The notes under the pieces are model-generated. The model searched no databases. It was not told where the DNA came from and saw nothing but the letters and a program-made list of their open reading frames with translations. A program made the position numbers and the translations under genes. A DNA stretch of 64,000 nt. It comes from a virus. Numbering within the stretch: the stretch's first letter is position 1; the number at the start of each line of letters is the position of its first letter. The stretch lies in IMG/VR virus record IMGVR_UViG_3300027770_000050, positions 1 through 64,000 of that record. One strand, written 5' to 3'. Shown here in pieces: positions 37,600 through 45,587 of this stretch.

Positions 37600-38967
37600 A
37601 TGTCAAAAAAGTCCCTTGCCAAAACAGTATGTAATTTTTGTGAACGTCCAGCTAGTAAAGAAGTTATCACAGATATTGAAGTATTAAGCGAATTATTGAC
37701 GGGTAAAAGCTTAAATATTTCTTTATGTACTTTTTGTTTTCAAAGTTATCTTGCTGGAAATAAATTTGGACAGATGCAAGTACATCAAAACATTCTTTCT
37801 ATGATTATAAACGCAGATGAAAAAGCTAGTGTTTTGTCTCTCAAAGAAAGGATCGCTGAAGTTGCTCCTGTATCTAAAAGACATCTTTTTGGTTTAAATA
37901 ATTACAGACTGAAGAATACTAGTCCACACGAGCTTTATGAGGCTTTGGAGAAAAAAGTAGTTGGACAAGATTTAGCTAAGAAAAGATTAAGTATTGCTGT
38001 TTACGAACACATAAGAAATATTATCAATGAAGATGTTTCAGAAAAGCAAAATATTTTGTTCCTTGGTCCTTCTGGTAGTGGAAAAACATTAATTGTAAAT
38101 ACAATCTCAAGTCACTTAGAAGTTCCATTTGTTTCTGGAGATGCAACTTCTTTTTCTCCAACTGGTTTTCAAGGTAGTGATGCTGATAGCTGTATTACTG
38201 ATCTTTTAATCAAAGCTAATGGTGAAACATCTTTAGCTGAAAAAGGTGTTGTTTTTATTGATGAAATTGACAAATTGGCTTCATCTCATAATTCTGCAAC
38301 AAGATTAGAAAGTTTTCATTATTCTACTCAATCAACATTGTTAAAGTTAATTGAAGGCAAAAAAGTAAAGATAAATCCAAATGCTCTGGGTGAACAAACA
38401 ACATTCCCTTACGTTGTAGACACTTCTAAAATCTTATTTTGCTTTGGTGGAGCGTTTAATCATTTAGAGAAAATTGTAGCTAAAAAGTTAGGTTTATCTG
38501 AAGGCTCAATTGGTTTTAGAAAAAATAATAAGTTAGAATACGAAAACCAAATAAAAAACTATGAAATTTACAACAATGTCTCACACGATGTTCTTGTTGA
38601 AAGTTTAATTGAATATGGATTAGCTACTGAATTTGTTGGAAGATTGCAGTCTATAGTTCCTCTTGTTCCATTATCTAAAGAACAAATGCTATATTGTTTG
38701 AAAGATTTAGATAATTCTCCAATAAAGAAAACTATTTTATTGTTTGCTGAATCAAATGTAGAAGTTGAATTTGATGAAAAATATTTTGATGCAGTTGTAG
38801 AAAAAGCTATTAAGTCTGGAACTGGAACTAGAGCTCTTAATTCAATTGTTAAATCATCAATTTCACAAGCAGCTTTTAGTTTATTAGGAAAAGTTAACTC
38901 AAGCAGGAAGCATATTGTTTTAACAGAAAAATGCGTTTCTAATCCTAATGAATATTTGACACTTTAA
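37600..38967 (+). CDS. clpX: ClpX-like AAA+ unfoldase
   Basis: A 455-residue protein with ClpX order: an N-terminal zinc-binding domain (C11/C14 and C43/C46), then an AAA+ module with Walker A GPSGSGKT (156-163), Walker B VVFIDEIDKL, the ClpX signature VDTSKILFCFGGAF, and FVGRLQSIVPL. The ClpP-docking IGF tripeptide is present (EGSIGFRK). The pore-1 loop is GFQG where ClpX has GYVG, and the RKH loop is missing, so substrate gripping may differ. No clpP gene is in the window, so it may dock with host ClpP or remodel proteins alone. Confidence 0.9.
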   Translation: MSKKSLAKTVCNFCERPASKEVITDIEVLSELLTGKSLNISLCTFCFQSYLAGNKFGQMQVHQNILSMIINADEKASVLSLKERIAEVAPVSKRHLFGLNNYRLKNTSPHELYEALEKKVVGQDLAKKRLSIAVYEHIRNIINEDVSEKQNILFLGPSGSGKTLIVNTISSHLEVPFVSGDATSFSPTGFQGSDADSCITDLLIKANGETSLAEKGVVFIDEIDKLASSHNSATRLESFHYSTQSTLLKLIEGKKVKINPNALGEQTTFPYVVDTSKILFCFGGAFNHLEKIVAKKLGLSEGSIGFRKNNKLEYENQIKNYEIYNNVSHDVLVESLIEYGLATEFVGRLQSIVPLVPLSKEQMLYCLKDLDNSPIKKTILLFAESNVEVEFDEKYFDAVVEKAIKSGTGTRALNSIVKSSISQAAFSLLGKVNSSRKHIVLTEKCVSNPNEYLTL

Positions 38968-39004
38968 AGGATTAGAGCATCTTGAGTTTGAATTATATAT
39001 TATT

Positions 39005-40066
39005 ATGACTGATCCACTAGAACAAATAATTTTACAAGCTGAAAAAATTGTTAAAGAAAATAATAAAGTTTATCAGTTTACTAAGATATCTCAATCTCAA
39101 ACAGCTTTTGCAATAAGAGCGAGAAATACAGCTGGTGATTTTACTTCATTTTTGACAGTAAGAGGAACTTCCGATGAAGCTAGCTGGGAAAGAGCTTTTT
39201 ATGGTCAAGGTTGGATGGATGTAAATGTTCATCCAACACTATTGACAGGATCAATTACAATAGCATCAGTACCATCAGCAGCCACTACTCCAGGAGATGC
39301 AGCGTTTACTCAAAGATCTTTTTCAGGAACTGCAACATCAGTTTCGGTTAAGCCATTCAAAAATTTCGATCCATTATTTTCTGTTCCAGGAATTGGACTG
39401 AGACGCTTCACTCCTGTTGCACACACCCCAACAACTCCATATGGTGTAAGTAGTTCTGATAATGATATTCAATTATACTTTATGGGATTGAGTAACGATC
39501 AAAAATACGAAATGAGATGGGAAGGTGGTAATTTTATGAGTTGGTGGAATGAAAGAGCAGCAAGAGCCGCTGCCCCTTCAAATTCAACTAGTCATCCACA
39601 TTCTGTTCCTCAATCTCCAGAAGCAGTTGCTGCATTTGCTCAAAAAATTCCTTTTAAGCGAGTTCCAGGATATGACGAATTCTTGAAATTAATGAGAAAA
39701 GTCAAGAGTGGAACTGGAGCTACGGCATTAGATATATTACCTGATGAAGCTCTAATTGATGAATATGAAAGCAGAACAGGCAACACAGTCCAAACTGTTT
39801 TTGCACTAGGTAGAGAGCGAATTATGAAGTTTAGGGATTACGATAGACCTATAATGATAAAATCACTCGAAAATTTACGATCTGCTTTAAAAGTTCAAGA
39901 GGATTATGAAACAGCTCAAAGTGCAGAAGATAGAATTGATGAAGATGCCAAAGGTCGAGCAGATACTTTCAAAAATAAAGTAAATGAAATTACCGGATTG
40001 GCAGGTGGTTTTTTAGGAGCTATTTCTGACGAAAAAAACCGCATAAAGGGAGATTATAGACCATGA
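39005..40066 (+). CDS. Probable virion protein, unknown
   Basis: A 353-residue protein. The N-terminal half is beta-rich and Ser/Thr/Pro-rich (SITIASVPSAATTPGDAAFT); the C-terminal half is helical and ends with a region around EITGLAGGFLGAISDE. No recognised family. Four-base overlap with the next gene marks an operon (39005-41617) of three similarly built proteins with Pro-rich linkers, which suggests a virion or assembly function. Confidence 0.6.
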   Translation: MTDPLEQIILQAEKIVKENNKVYQFTKISQSQTAFAIRARNTAGDFTSFLTVRGTSDEASWERAFYGQGWMDVNVHPTLLTGSITIASVPSAATTPGDAAFTQRSFSGTATSVSVKPFKNFDPLFSVPGIGLRRFTPVAHTPTTPYGVSSSDNDIQLYFMGLSNDQKYEMRWEGGNFMSWWNERAARAAAPSNSTSHPHSVPQSPEAVAAFAQKIPFKRVPGYDEFLKLMRKVKSGTGATALDILPDEALIDEYESRTGNTVQTVFALGRERIMKFRDYDRPIMIKSLENLRSALKVQEDYETAQSAEDRIDEDAKGRADTFKNKVNEITGLAGGFLGAISDEKNRIKGDYRP

Positions 40067-40737
40067 AAAAAGAAGCAATATATCCTGGTGGTAGAGCAGC
40101 ATTTGTTCGTCAACTTCTTAATGCAACTTTAAATCCTCAAGCAATGTCTGATTTTTTCACTAAACCTGAAGGGTTTCAAAGAATGTTAGATTTGGGATTT
40201 ACCAACTGGGCAAGCTTAGCTACAGCTTTAGGTGGACATGACTACAAACCTCAAGAAATGGTTGGTATGCAAGAAAATCCTGGATATAGAATACCGGGTT
40301 TAGACCCAGCAGCAGAAACAGACTTAGCTGCTGGAGGTTTTGATTACTTAGGTCCTCACTCTCCTACTGTTCCATCTTCAACACCACGCCCTTCTGGAAT
40401 TGCACCAGAACCTGATCCTGATGTTTATTATGAAAAATTAGGGTCAGGAAATAAAAAGTTTAGATTAGCAAATCAACCTACTCCTGAACAACCAGCCCAA
40501 GCTGAAACATCAAAACCTCCATTACCAGGTTGGACTTTTGAAGATTTAGTTGCTTCTTTGAAAAAAATTGAACGGTCTCAGCAATTATCAGAGGAAGCTA
40601 AGGTTCAAAATTATAAAAGAATACTTGATGAATATAGTAGTAGCATGCGTCCATTGAGAAATTGGTTGTCTCAAAATGGTATTTCTTCACAGCAGTTAAA
40701 AGGCATAGCAAATGAAGCTGAGAAAAGACGTAAATAG
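40063..40737 (+). CDS. Probable virion-associated protein, unknown
   Basis: A 224-residue protein starting MKKEAIYPGG, with a helical N-terminal domain, a long Pro/Ser/Thr-rich linker (PSSTPRPSGIAPEPDPD) and a helical C-terminus ending in a basic EKRRK. It overlaps the previous gene by 4 bases and the following gene by 26 bases. Not a recognised family; the layout suggests an elongated assembly or internal virion protein. Confidence 0.6.
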   Translation: MKKEAIYPGGRAAFVRQLLNATLNPQAMSDFFTKPEGFQRMLDLGFTNWASLATALGGHDYKPQEMVGMQENPGYRIPGLDPAAETDLAAGGFDYLGPHSPTVPSSTPRPSGIAPEPDPDVYYEKLGSGNKKFRLANQPTPEQPAQAETSKPPLPGWTFEDLVASLKKIERSQQLSEEAKVQNYKRILDEYSSSMRPLRNWLSQNGISSQQLKGIANEAEKRRK

Positions 40738-41617
40738 TTTATTAAAAATATCCGATAAACTTGATAAAGAAGGTAAATATACACTTGCTGACAGTGTATT
40801 TAATTTGCTTAAAATTTCTCAGTTTTCTCCAACTCCAACACAGTTGCCAACTACACAAGTTAATTTACCTGAAAGCTTGAGACCATTCTTGAGTCCAGAC
40901 ACATTTCAGGATAGCGTATTAGTTAATAAAAATGTTATGAGGCAAGTAGATGCTCCGTACGCAAGCAAGTTTGGTCCTGATACTCCATTAATTTTCAATA
41001 CATTAACTCCAACTCAATATGCTCAATTAGAAAGCTCAGGAAACTTACAAAAAATACTTGACATACAAAGTGCTCAAGGTGCTGCTGCTCTTAAATATTT
41101 AGCTTCAACAGGAGCTGATGTTCAAGGATTAGGAGCTTTAATTGGACAATGGTCTAAAGCTCCTAATCAAAATAATAAAGTTGTTGTTGAAAATGCTATT
41201 GCAACTTCAGTGTCTCAAGCAGTTGTTGATGGTTTGTCAGCCATAACAACCAACAGAAATAAATTTAATTTCAATGAATGGCAAATGAGATTGAACGAAA
41301 TATCTGGACAAATAAATAGATATCCACCAACTTTAGCTTCAGCAATATCCCAGGGAATCAACACGGGACTTAGAAGACAAATAAATAAGTTGTCAACTCA
41401 AAATCCTGATGTTTTGAGAAGATCTATTTCTCCATCCAACCCTGACTGGATGTCATTTGCTAGTACACATGGTTTGTCAAGCTTTACATCACAGTTTGGT
41501 TCAGGTCCAGTTCCTGCAGCTGTACCGAAACCAGCAACTAAACCAGGAGCACCAACAACTCCAGACACAGAAGCTACTCCTGGGAATAAACCTATTTCTG
41601 GAGAACCAGCAGTATAA
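40712..41617 (+). CDS. Probable virion-associated protein with LD-helix motif
   Basis: A 301-residue protein. The N-terminus contains a helical hairpin motif (LLKISDKLDKEGKYTLADSV) like the C-terminus of the product at 24956 and the N-terminus of that at 43766. The middle is helical and the last 50 residues are Pro/Thr/Ala-rich (PKPATKPGAPTTPDTEA), probably disordered. The 26-base overlap with the upstream gene implies coupling; the start at 40712 keeps the motif, though internal starts are possible. Confidence 0.6.
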   Translation: MKLRKDVNSLLKISDKLDKEGKYTLADSVFNLLKISQFSPTPTQLPTTQVNLPESLRPFLSPDTFQDSVLVNKNVMRQVDAPYASKFGPDTPLIFNTLTPTQYAQLESSGNLQKILDIQSAQGAAALKYLASTGADVQGLGALIGQWSKAPNQNNKVVVENAIATSVSQAVVDGLSAITTNRNKFNFNEWQMRLNEISGQINRYPPTLASAISQGINTGLRRQINKLSTQNPDVLRRSISPSNPDWMSFASTHGLSSFTSQFGSGPVPAAVPKPATKPGAPTTPDTEATPGNKPISGEPAV

Positions 41618-41629
41618 TCTTATTGACTG

Positions 41630-41635
41630 TATAAA
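41630..41635 (+). promoter_or_regulatory. -10-like box before the macro-domain gene
   Basis: TGTATAAA ends 6 bases before the ATG at 41642. The predicted start coincides with the ATG, giving another possible leaderless message. No Shine-Dalgarno or clear -35 is present. Confidence 0.35.
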
Positions 41636-41641
41636 ATATGC

Positions 41642-42409
41642 ATGTCAGATTTATGCCCTTTATATTTACAAGAAAAAAGCTGTCTCTTAAAATTAGTTTC
41701 AAATTCTACAATTACTTCAGTTTTATCTAAAATAGACCTTGAAGTGATTAACAATACTTGGAACCTTGATTGTGAAGGCAGCTTGTCTAATTGTAGTTTT
41801 AAAAGTCCAAGTGAGCAAGTTTTTCAAAATGTAGAACCTGAGAAACCTGTTGTAGAAGAGGAAAAACCAGAAACAAAAATTCCTCAAGAAACTACTAAAG
41901 TAAGTATTCATATTGTTAAGAATCCATATCTAGTAAAATCTGATGTTCTTTTTTATCCTACCAATATAGCTTTAACAATTGACGATCCATTGTTGATGAG
42001 ATTATCATTTGGAAAAATTCAAGAAGAATGTGATACTTTCAAGAAGCCATACAAAATGGGCACTTTGTATATCACTTCTAATGGTGGAGAAAATTCTAAA
42101 GTACAAGCCAAACATGTTTATCATTTAACAGTCTCAGGTGTAAGTAGATTAGTTAATGAGGGAGATGTAAAGTCTGCTTTGAGAAAAGCTTTAGATATGG
42201 CAGACACAAATAACGCTAGAAATGTTGTCATGCTCCCTGCAGATTGCGGAACTCATGACATAAATGACATTGCTAGAGTACAGCTATCTTCTATCAAAAC
42301 TTATTTATCAACACATAAAAATTGCAAAATAAAAAACGTTTTTATTGTAATGGAAGACAAGGAAAGCTATCAAGTGTTCGAAGAATATTATAATAGAATT
42401 TTTGATTGA
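41642..42409 (+). CDS. Macro-domain-like protein
   Basis: A 255-residue protein. Residues ~1-65 hold several Cys residues (CPLYLQEKSC, CEGSLSNC), then a charged linker (VEEEKPETKIP), then a macro-domain-like fold at ~95-250: SDVLFYPTNIAL in place of DAIVNAAN, FKKPYKMGTLYITS for the P.G.a..T strand, HVYHLTV for YVIH, a helix, VVMLPADCGTHD for the FPA.GTG loop, and VFIVMEDKESYQVF. The family binds ADP-ribose or related metabolites. The first ligand loop differs from canonical sequence, so binding needs proof. Possible roles include removing ADP-ribose or countering NAD-based defence. Confidence 0.6.
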   Translation: MSDLCPLYLQEKSCLLKLVSNSTITSVLSKIDLEVINNTWNLDCEGSLSNCSFKSPSEQVFQNVEPEKPVVEEEKPETKIPQETTKVSIHIVKNPYLVKSDVLFYPTNIALTIDDPLLMRLSFGKIQEECDTFKKPYKMGTLYITSNGGENSKVQAKHVYHLTVSGVSRLVNEGDVKSALRKALDMADTNNARNVVMLPADCGTHDINDIARVQLSSIKTYLSTHKNCKIKNVFIVMEDKESYQVFEEYYNRIFD

Positions 42410-42423
42410 GGTAGTTTGCACTT

Positions 42424-42768
42424 ATGGAAAATAATGAAGAATACGCAAGTCCATCGAAACTACTGATGGGCATTTTAGATACTTTTATAGCTCCTACTTG
42501 TATAGTAGATGATTGTGATAACTGTATTATGAATGAATTGGCTAAAGAATTATACGATAAAGGTTTTGATGTTCCCGGATATTCTTTACGTACTAAAAAT
42601 GGTTCAACATCAACATTTTTTCATAAAGGTAAAAAGTATTTTATCAATAAAAAAGATATGAACCACGGTACAAAAAGTTTTTTATGCACTATTGAACTTG
42701 AAGATGAAACTATTTTAAAATTGAAAAAATCTTCTGATAAGTTGAAAGAAGTTCTTAGTGTCCTCTAG
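42424..42768 (+). CDS. Small protein with Cys cluster, unknown
   Basis: A 114-residue protein containing CIVDDCDNC near residue 26-34 and a basic C-terminal half. No recognised family; the Cys cluster may bind metal. It follows the macro-domain gene by 14 bases and likely shares its transcript. Confidence 0.65.
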   Translation: MENNEEYASPSKLLMGILDTFIAPTCIVDDCDNCIMNELAKELYDKGFDVPGYSLRTKNGSTSTFFHKGKKYFINKKDMNHGTKSFLCTIELEDETILKLKKSSDKLKEVLSVL

Positions 42769-42777
42769 GGTAGCCTC

Positions 42778-43236
42778 ATGCAAGAAGAAAATAACATTGG
42801 GATAGAGCAACTTAAAAGCGTCTACAAAGCACATACTGAAGCGTACCTTGATTTCAATATGGCTTTGATCAATATTATATCTAATCAAAAAGAATTAATA
42901 AGTAAAGTTGAAACTCTCAAGTCTATTTCAGATGAAGAGTTTAGAAATCTTGCTAAAGAATATGCTGTTTTAGAAAAATTATTTGAAAACTTCCAATCAA
43001 CTCAATTAAAAAGAGACAATGAATTAGAAGAAGTACAAGTTGAATATACTGCTCAAATTTCAAACTTTGGAACAGATATTGAAGAAGTAAAATCTGAGTT
43101 AAAGCAGATGAAAAAAATCTATTGGGATATTAAAAACAATATCAACAAAGCATGGTGGACTATTGGTGGAGTTATAGCTTTCTTAACTGCTATCCAATTA
43201 ATTACTGGTAAAGGTATTGTAGATTTTCTAAAATAA
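42778..43236 (+). CDS. Coiled-coil protein with C-terminal membrane anchor (XhlA-like)
   Basis: A 152-residue protein with a long coiled coil (residues ~15-115, Glu/Lys/Leu heptads) and one C-terminal hydrophobic helix (WWTIGGVIAFLTAIQLI). This layout is that of XhlA/haemolysin-type phage proteins, which work with holins during lysis, and of some other membrane-tethered phage proteins. There is no sequence signature beyond this. An SLT lysozyme gene lies ~900 bases downstream. The 9-base gap and the 1-base overlap downstream show an operon. Confidence 0.65.
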   Translation: MQEENNIGIEQLKSVYKAHTEAYLDFNMALINIISNQKELISKVETLKSISDEEFRNLAKEYAVLEKLFENFQSTQLKRDNELEEVQVEYTAQISNFGTDIEEVKSELKQMKKIYWDIKNNINKAWWTIGGVIAFLTAIQLITGKGIVDFLK

Positions 43237-43466
43237 TGCCAACTGTAACCTGTGCTTGTGAAATATGCGGAAAGTTATATTACTCTAAAGATGAGTTGTA
43301 TCTTCCAGCAATGAAAAATGGATATAGATTTTCACGCAAAGATAAGACACTAAAAACTTGGGAAGATTGGATAATACACGTATCAAGTCACTGCGAAGAA
43401 TGCAGGTTAAAAGAAGTACCTGAAAGTTGCGAACTTGATAAACTTAAATACAGAAAATTAATCTGA
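43236..43466 (+). CDS. Small zinc-binding protein
   Basis: A 76-residue protein with CACEIC at the N-terminus and HCEEC ~50 residues later, a probable single zinc-binding module, with Lys/Glu-rich rest. It starts on the stop of the previous gene (TAATG) and its end overlaps the convergent 43458 gene by 9 bases. Function unknown. Confidence 0.7.
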   Translation: MPTVTCACEICGKLYYSKDELYLPAMKNGYRFSRKDKTLKTWEDWIIHVSSHCEECRLKEVPESCELDKLKYRKLI

Positions 43467-43766
43467 AACTAATTCTGTAAATACTGAAGGAAGCTTAGAT
43501 AGCGTAGCTTCAGAACTATTTGGATCTTCAAGTAACTCATGAAGCATCCCACCAACAATTTTTTCCAATTCAGCAACTACTTCTGGATCATTGAAAATTT
43601 CGTTTGCTGTCATACTGGAATTTTCTCCAGGAGCTTCTTTTTGCTGTTCGGGATTTTGTTGAATTTCAGGTGTTTGCTCAATAGCATCAACAAGGTTATT
43701 AGCTTCATCTTCAAACCCATTTTCAGCTAAATTTTTTACTATTTGTGCTAGCTTGTATATATTCAT
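43458..43766 (-). CDS. Small acidic protein with LD-helix motif
   Basis: A 102-residue acidic protein. The N-terminal helix IYKLAQIVKNLAENGFEDEANNLVD has the same pattern as helices in the 24956 and 40712 products. The remainder is Glu/Pro/Gln-rich then helical (VAELEKIVGGMLHELLED). It is coupled to the upstream zinc-finger gene by one base. Unknown; possibly virion-associated. Confidence 0.62.
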   Translation of the reverse strand: MNIYKLAQIVKNLAENGFEDEANNLVDAIEQTPEIQQNPEQQKEAPGENSSMTANEIFNDPEVVAELEKIVGGMLHELLEDPNSSEATLSKLPSVFTELVSD

Positions 43767-44056
43767 TAGTCATCACTCTTGAAAAGTTCAGCAAATAGTA
43801 TATCAACTTTGGAAGCAATCTTAGTATTGTTTTCAGAGCTAAAAAGCTTAGGAGGTAAACATCTTTCACAAACCATTTTGCCAACTCTGTCTTCTTGATT
43901 GAAAGGAGAGTATTGTAAAAATTCCTTTCTGTAAAGAGTAAGTTGACCAAATGGAGTCATGGTTCCACAAGTATCACACTGCCTTCCCATAATTCTAGGT
44001 TGATTGGCAGGTGTTGAATTTTTCTGATATTGTTTAATTTGTTCAGTTGGAATCAT
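43766..44056 (-). CDS. Small protein with CxxC zinc motif
   Basis: A 96-residue protein with CDTCG (after IMGRQ) and CERC ~35 residues later, a treble-clef-like spacing. It is first in a two-gene minus unit. The ATG abuts an 84-base divergent promoter region shared with the lysozyme gene. Function unknown. Confidence 0.65.
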   Translation of the reverse strand: MIPTEQIKQYQKNSTPANQPRIMGRQCDTCGTMTPFGQLTLYRKEFLQYSPFNQEDRVGKMVCERCLPPKLFSSENNTKIASKVDILFAELFKSDD

Positions 44057-44078
44057 AATAGTTATCCGATAAAAACAC

Positions 44079-44095
44079 TATAATCTTATTATAAT
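44079..44095 (+). promoter_or_regulatory. Two -10-like boxes upstream of the lysozyme gene
   Basis: TATAAT occurs at 44079-44084 and 44090-44095 in the 84-base divergent gap. Downstream, ATTTCA (about 44099-44104) can pair with TGAAAT (44120-44125) in the lysozyme leader just before the ribosome-binding site. No good -35 is seen. Confidence 0.35.
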
Positions 44096-44140
44096 AAAAA
44101 TTTCAGGTGATTTCCTGCTTGAAATGAAAAGGAGATGACA

Positions 44141-44755
44141 ATGATTGAGGTAATCAGTCAAGTGGCAATCTCTACTATTCTTTTACTTATTAGTGCAAGA
44201 GTAGTAAAGCTACCACCGAAACCATACCATCAAGATGCGAAATTTTCCGTATCAACATCAAAGGATAAACTTGATAAAAAAGAAAAAATTTCTAAATTTA
44301 TCAAACTTGTTCAACCCAGATATTCGCAATCATACATAAAGAAAATTACAGATGCTATCATGAAGTATGCTGCAGTTTTTAAAGTAGACCCATATGTAAT
44401 AGCTTCTACTGCATATGTTGAAAGTGAATTCAAGATGACTAGTAGACCCTGTATTGGTATGATGCAGCTAGTCAGACCATCAATTAGGTATTATGACCCC
44501 AAAAGAGTCTACAATCCTTACACTATTGATGGGAATATAGCAATCGGCACAAAAGAGCTTTCTAGACACTTAAAAAGGTATTCTAGAGGTAAATTGCCCA
44601 ACAGAACAGCCTATAGAAATATGTACAGATCTTATAATGGATCTTATATGAAAAATAGGTATTCTGTAAAAACTTTGCTAGTTCAAACGAGATTAGAACA
44701 TCTTTCAGTAGATGTTATAAAATCTAAACTCAAAAAAGGGCCAATTTGGAAATAA
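44141..44755 (+). CDS. SLT-type lytic transglycosylase/lysozyme (GH23)
   Basis: A 204-residue protein. ATG at 44141 is preferred to the one at 44135, since AAAGGAG ends at 44134 and gives spacing of 6. Residues ~3-19 form an N-terminal signal anchor. The SLT domain has the catalytic Glu94 in AYVESEF, then GMMQLVRPS, a helix with NIAIGTKELSRHL, and YRSYNGS. The basic C-terminus ends KGPIWK. The enzyme would cleave the glycan strands of peptidoglycan. The anchor suggests membrane-tethered (SAR-like) lysis enzyme or a cell-wall-penetrating virion protein. Confidence 0.88.
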   Translation: MIEVISQVAISTILLLISARVVKLPPKPYHQDAKFSVSTSKDKLDKKEKISKFIKLVQPRYSQSYIKKITDAIMKYAAVFKVDPYVIASTAYVESEFKMTSRPCIGMMQLVRPSIRYYDPKRVYNPYTIDGNIAIGTKELSRHLKRYSRGKLPNRTAYRNMYRSYNGSYMKNRYSVKTLLVQTRLEHLSVDVIKSKLKKGPIWK

Positions 44756-44790
44756 AAAAAGAGGGGAGATTTCTCTCCCCTCTTTTTTTT
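44754..44790. terminator. Bidirectional terminator between lysozyme and virion genes
   Basis: GAGGGGAGA (44761-44769) pairs with TCTCCCCTC (44774-44782) around a 4-base loop, flanked by an A-run and a T-run that extend the stem. It serves the convergent genes ending at 44755 (+) and 44812 (-). Confidence 0.92.
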
Positions 44791-44811
44791 GTCTGTTTAT
44801 AACTAAAAGGA

Positions 44812-45321
44812 TTAGATACCACCAGCGGTATTTGTGAATCTGTTGAAAGAAGATGGGTACTTTCTTGCAGATACCGACTTAAGACTATCAGTTGCAGCTT
44901 CAGCACCAAGTAATGTGATGTCTGCATTCATTCTATTGAGTTCAAAAGTAATTTTCTCAAATTTGCTTTGTAAGTTAAAATAGGTATTGCCTGTAAAACT
45001 TGCTGCAATTTTTGTTTCGTTAGAATCACAAGAAGCAATAGCAGTGGTGTAAGCACTGAGAACAGTCGATAAGTTTGAAACCGCAGTTGCAAAATCAGTG
45101 ATTGTTCTTGTTCTGTTTGTGATAACCTCAGTACCGATGTTAGTGTCAGTAGGATATTTTGCCGCACTGTTGTATGCGATAGAAACATCACCTGCACCAT
45201 TTACAATATCAACTAACTCTTGGTAAGTTGTTAAGTTATTGCGGGTGATAGATCCAGTGACGTTTGATCCTAATGTAGATGGTCTATCCGCTTTATATAA
45301 ACTTGAAGGATATGTTGGCAT
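44812..45321 (-). CDS. Small virion protein, unknown
   Basis: A 169-residue protein, Ser/Thr/Asn/Ala-rich, with a helical middle (TDFATAVSNLSTVLSAYTTAI) and no signal peptide. AAGGAG stands 7 bases before the ATG, a strong ribosome-binding site, and its codons are somewhat GC-richer than the average here, suggesting high expression. It is single, with terminators or gaps on both sides, as expected for an abundant structural protein (decoration, tail or fibre accessory). No family recognised. Confidence 0.6.
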   Translation of the reverse strand: MPTYPSSLYKADRPSTLGSNVTGSITRNNLTTYQELVDIVNGAGDVSIAYNSAAKYPTDTNIGTEVITNRTRTITDFATAVSNLSTVLSAYTTAIASCDSNETKIAASFTGNTYFNLQSKFEKITFELNRMNADITLLGAEAATDSLKSVSARKYPSSFNRFTNTAGGI

Positions 45322-45587
45322 AATATATCTCCTTATATCAATCTTTTCTTCGAAGAAACTAAACTAAAAACATTTTTTTGTTTTCACTCATTCATTTCTG
45401 AATAAGCTTCTTACATACCTTTAATCAAAAAGATAATGATTATTTATTTATTTGAGCAGCGTTGTCCTTTTTTTTGGGAAGTTACAAGACCTAAAATTTT
45501 GAATATATAAGATAGATATTGTTTTAGCTGTAAAATTTATCTAACTACCAATGTACAGCATGCCATCTAAGATCAAAATAATTTCAA
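45322..45587. promoter_or_regulatory. 266-bp divergent intergenic region
   Basis: This is the longest gap in the window. It holds the Shine-Dalgarno of the minus gene, a perfect 14-bp palindrome TTTCTTCGAAGAAA at 45345-45358 (candidate operator), a small AAAACA/TGTTTT hairpin next to it, and AT-rich stretches such as TATATAAGATAG ~80 bases before the plus start. No clear -35/-10 pair and no ORF with a ribosome-binding site were found. Confidence 0.4.
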
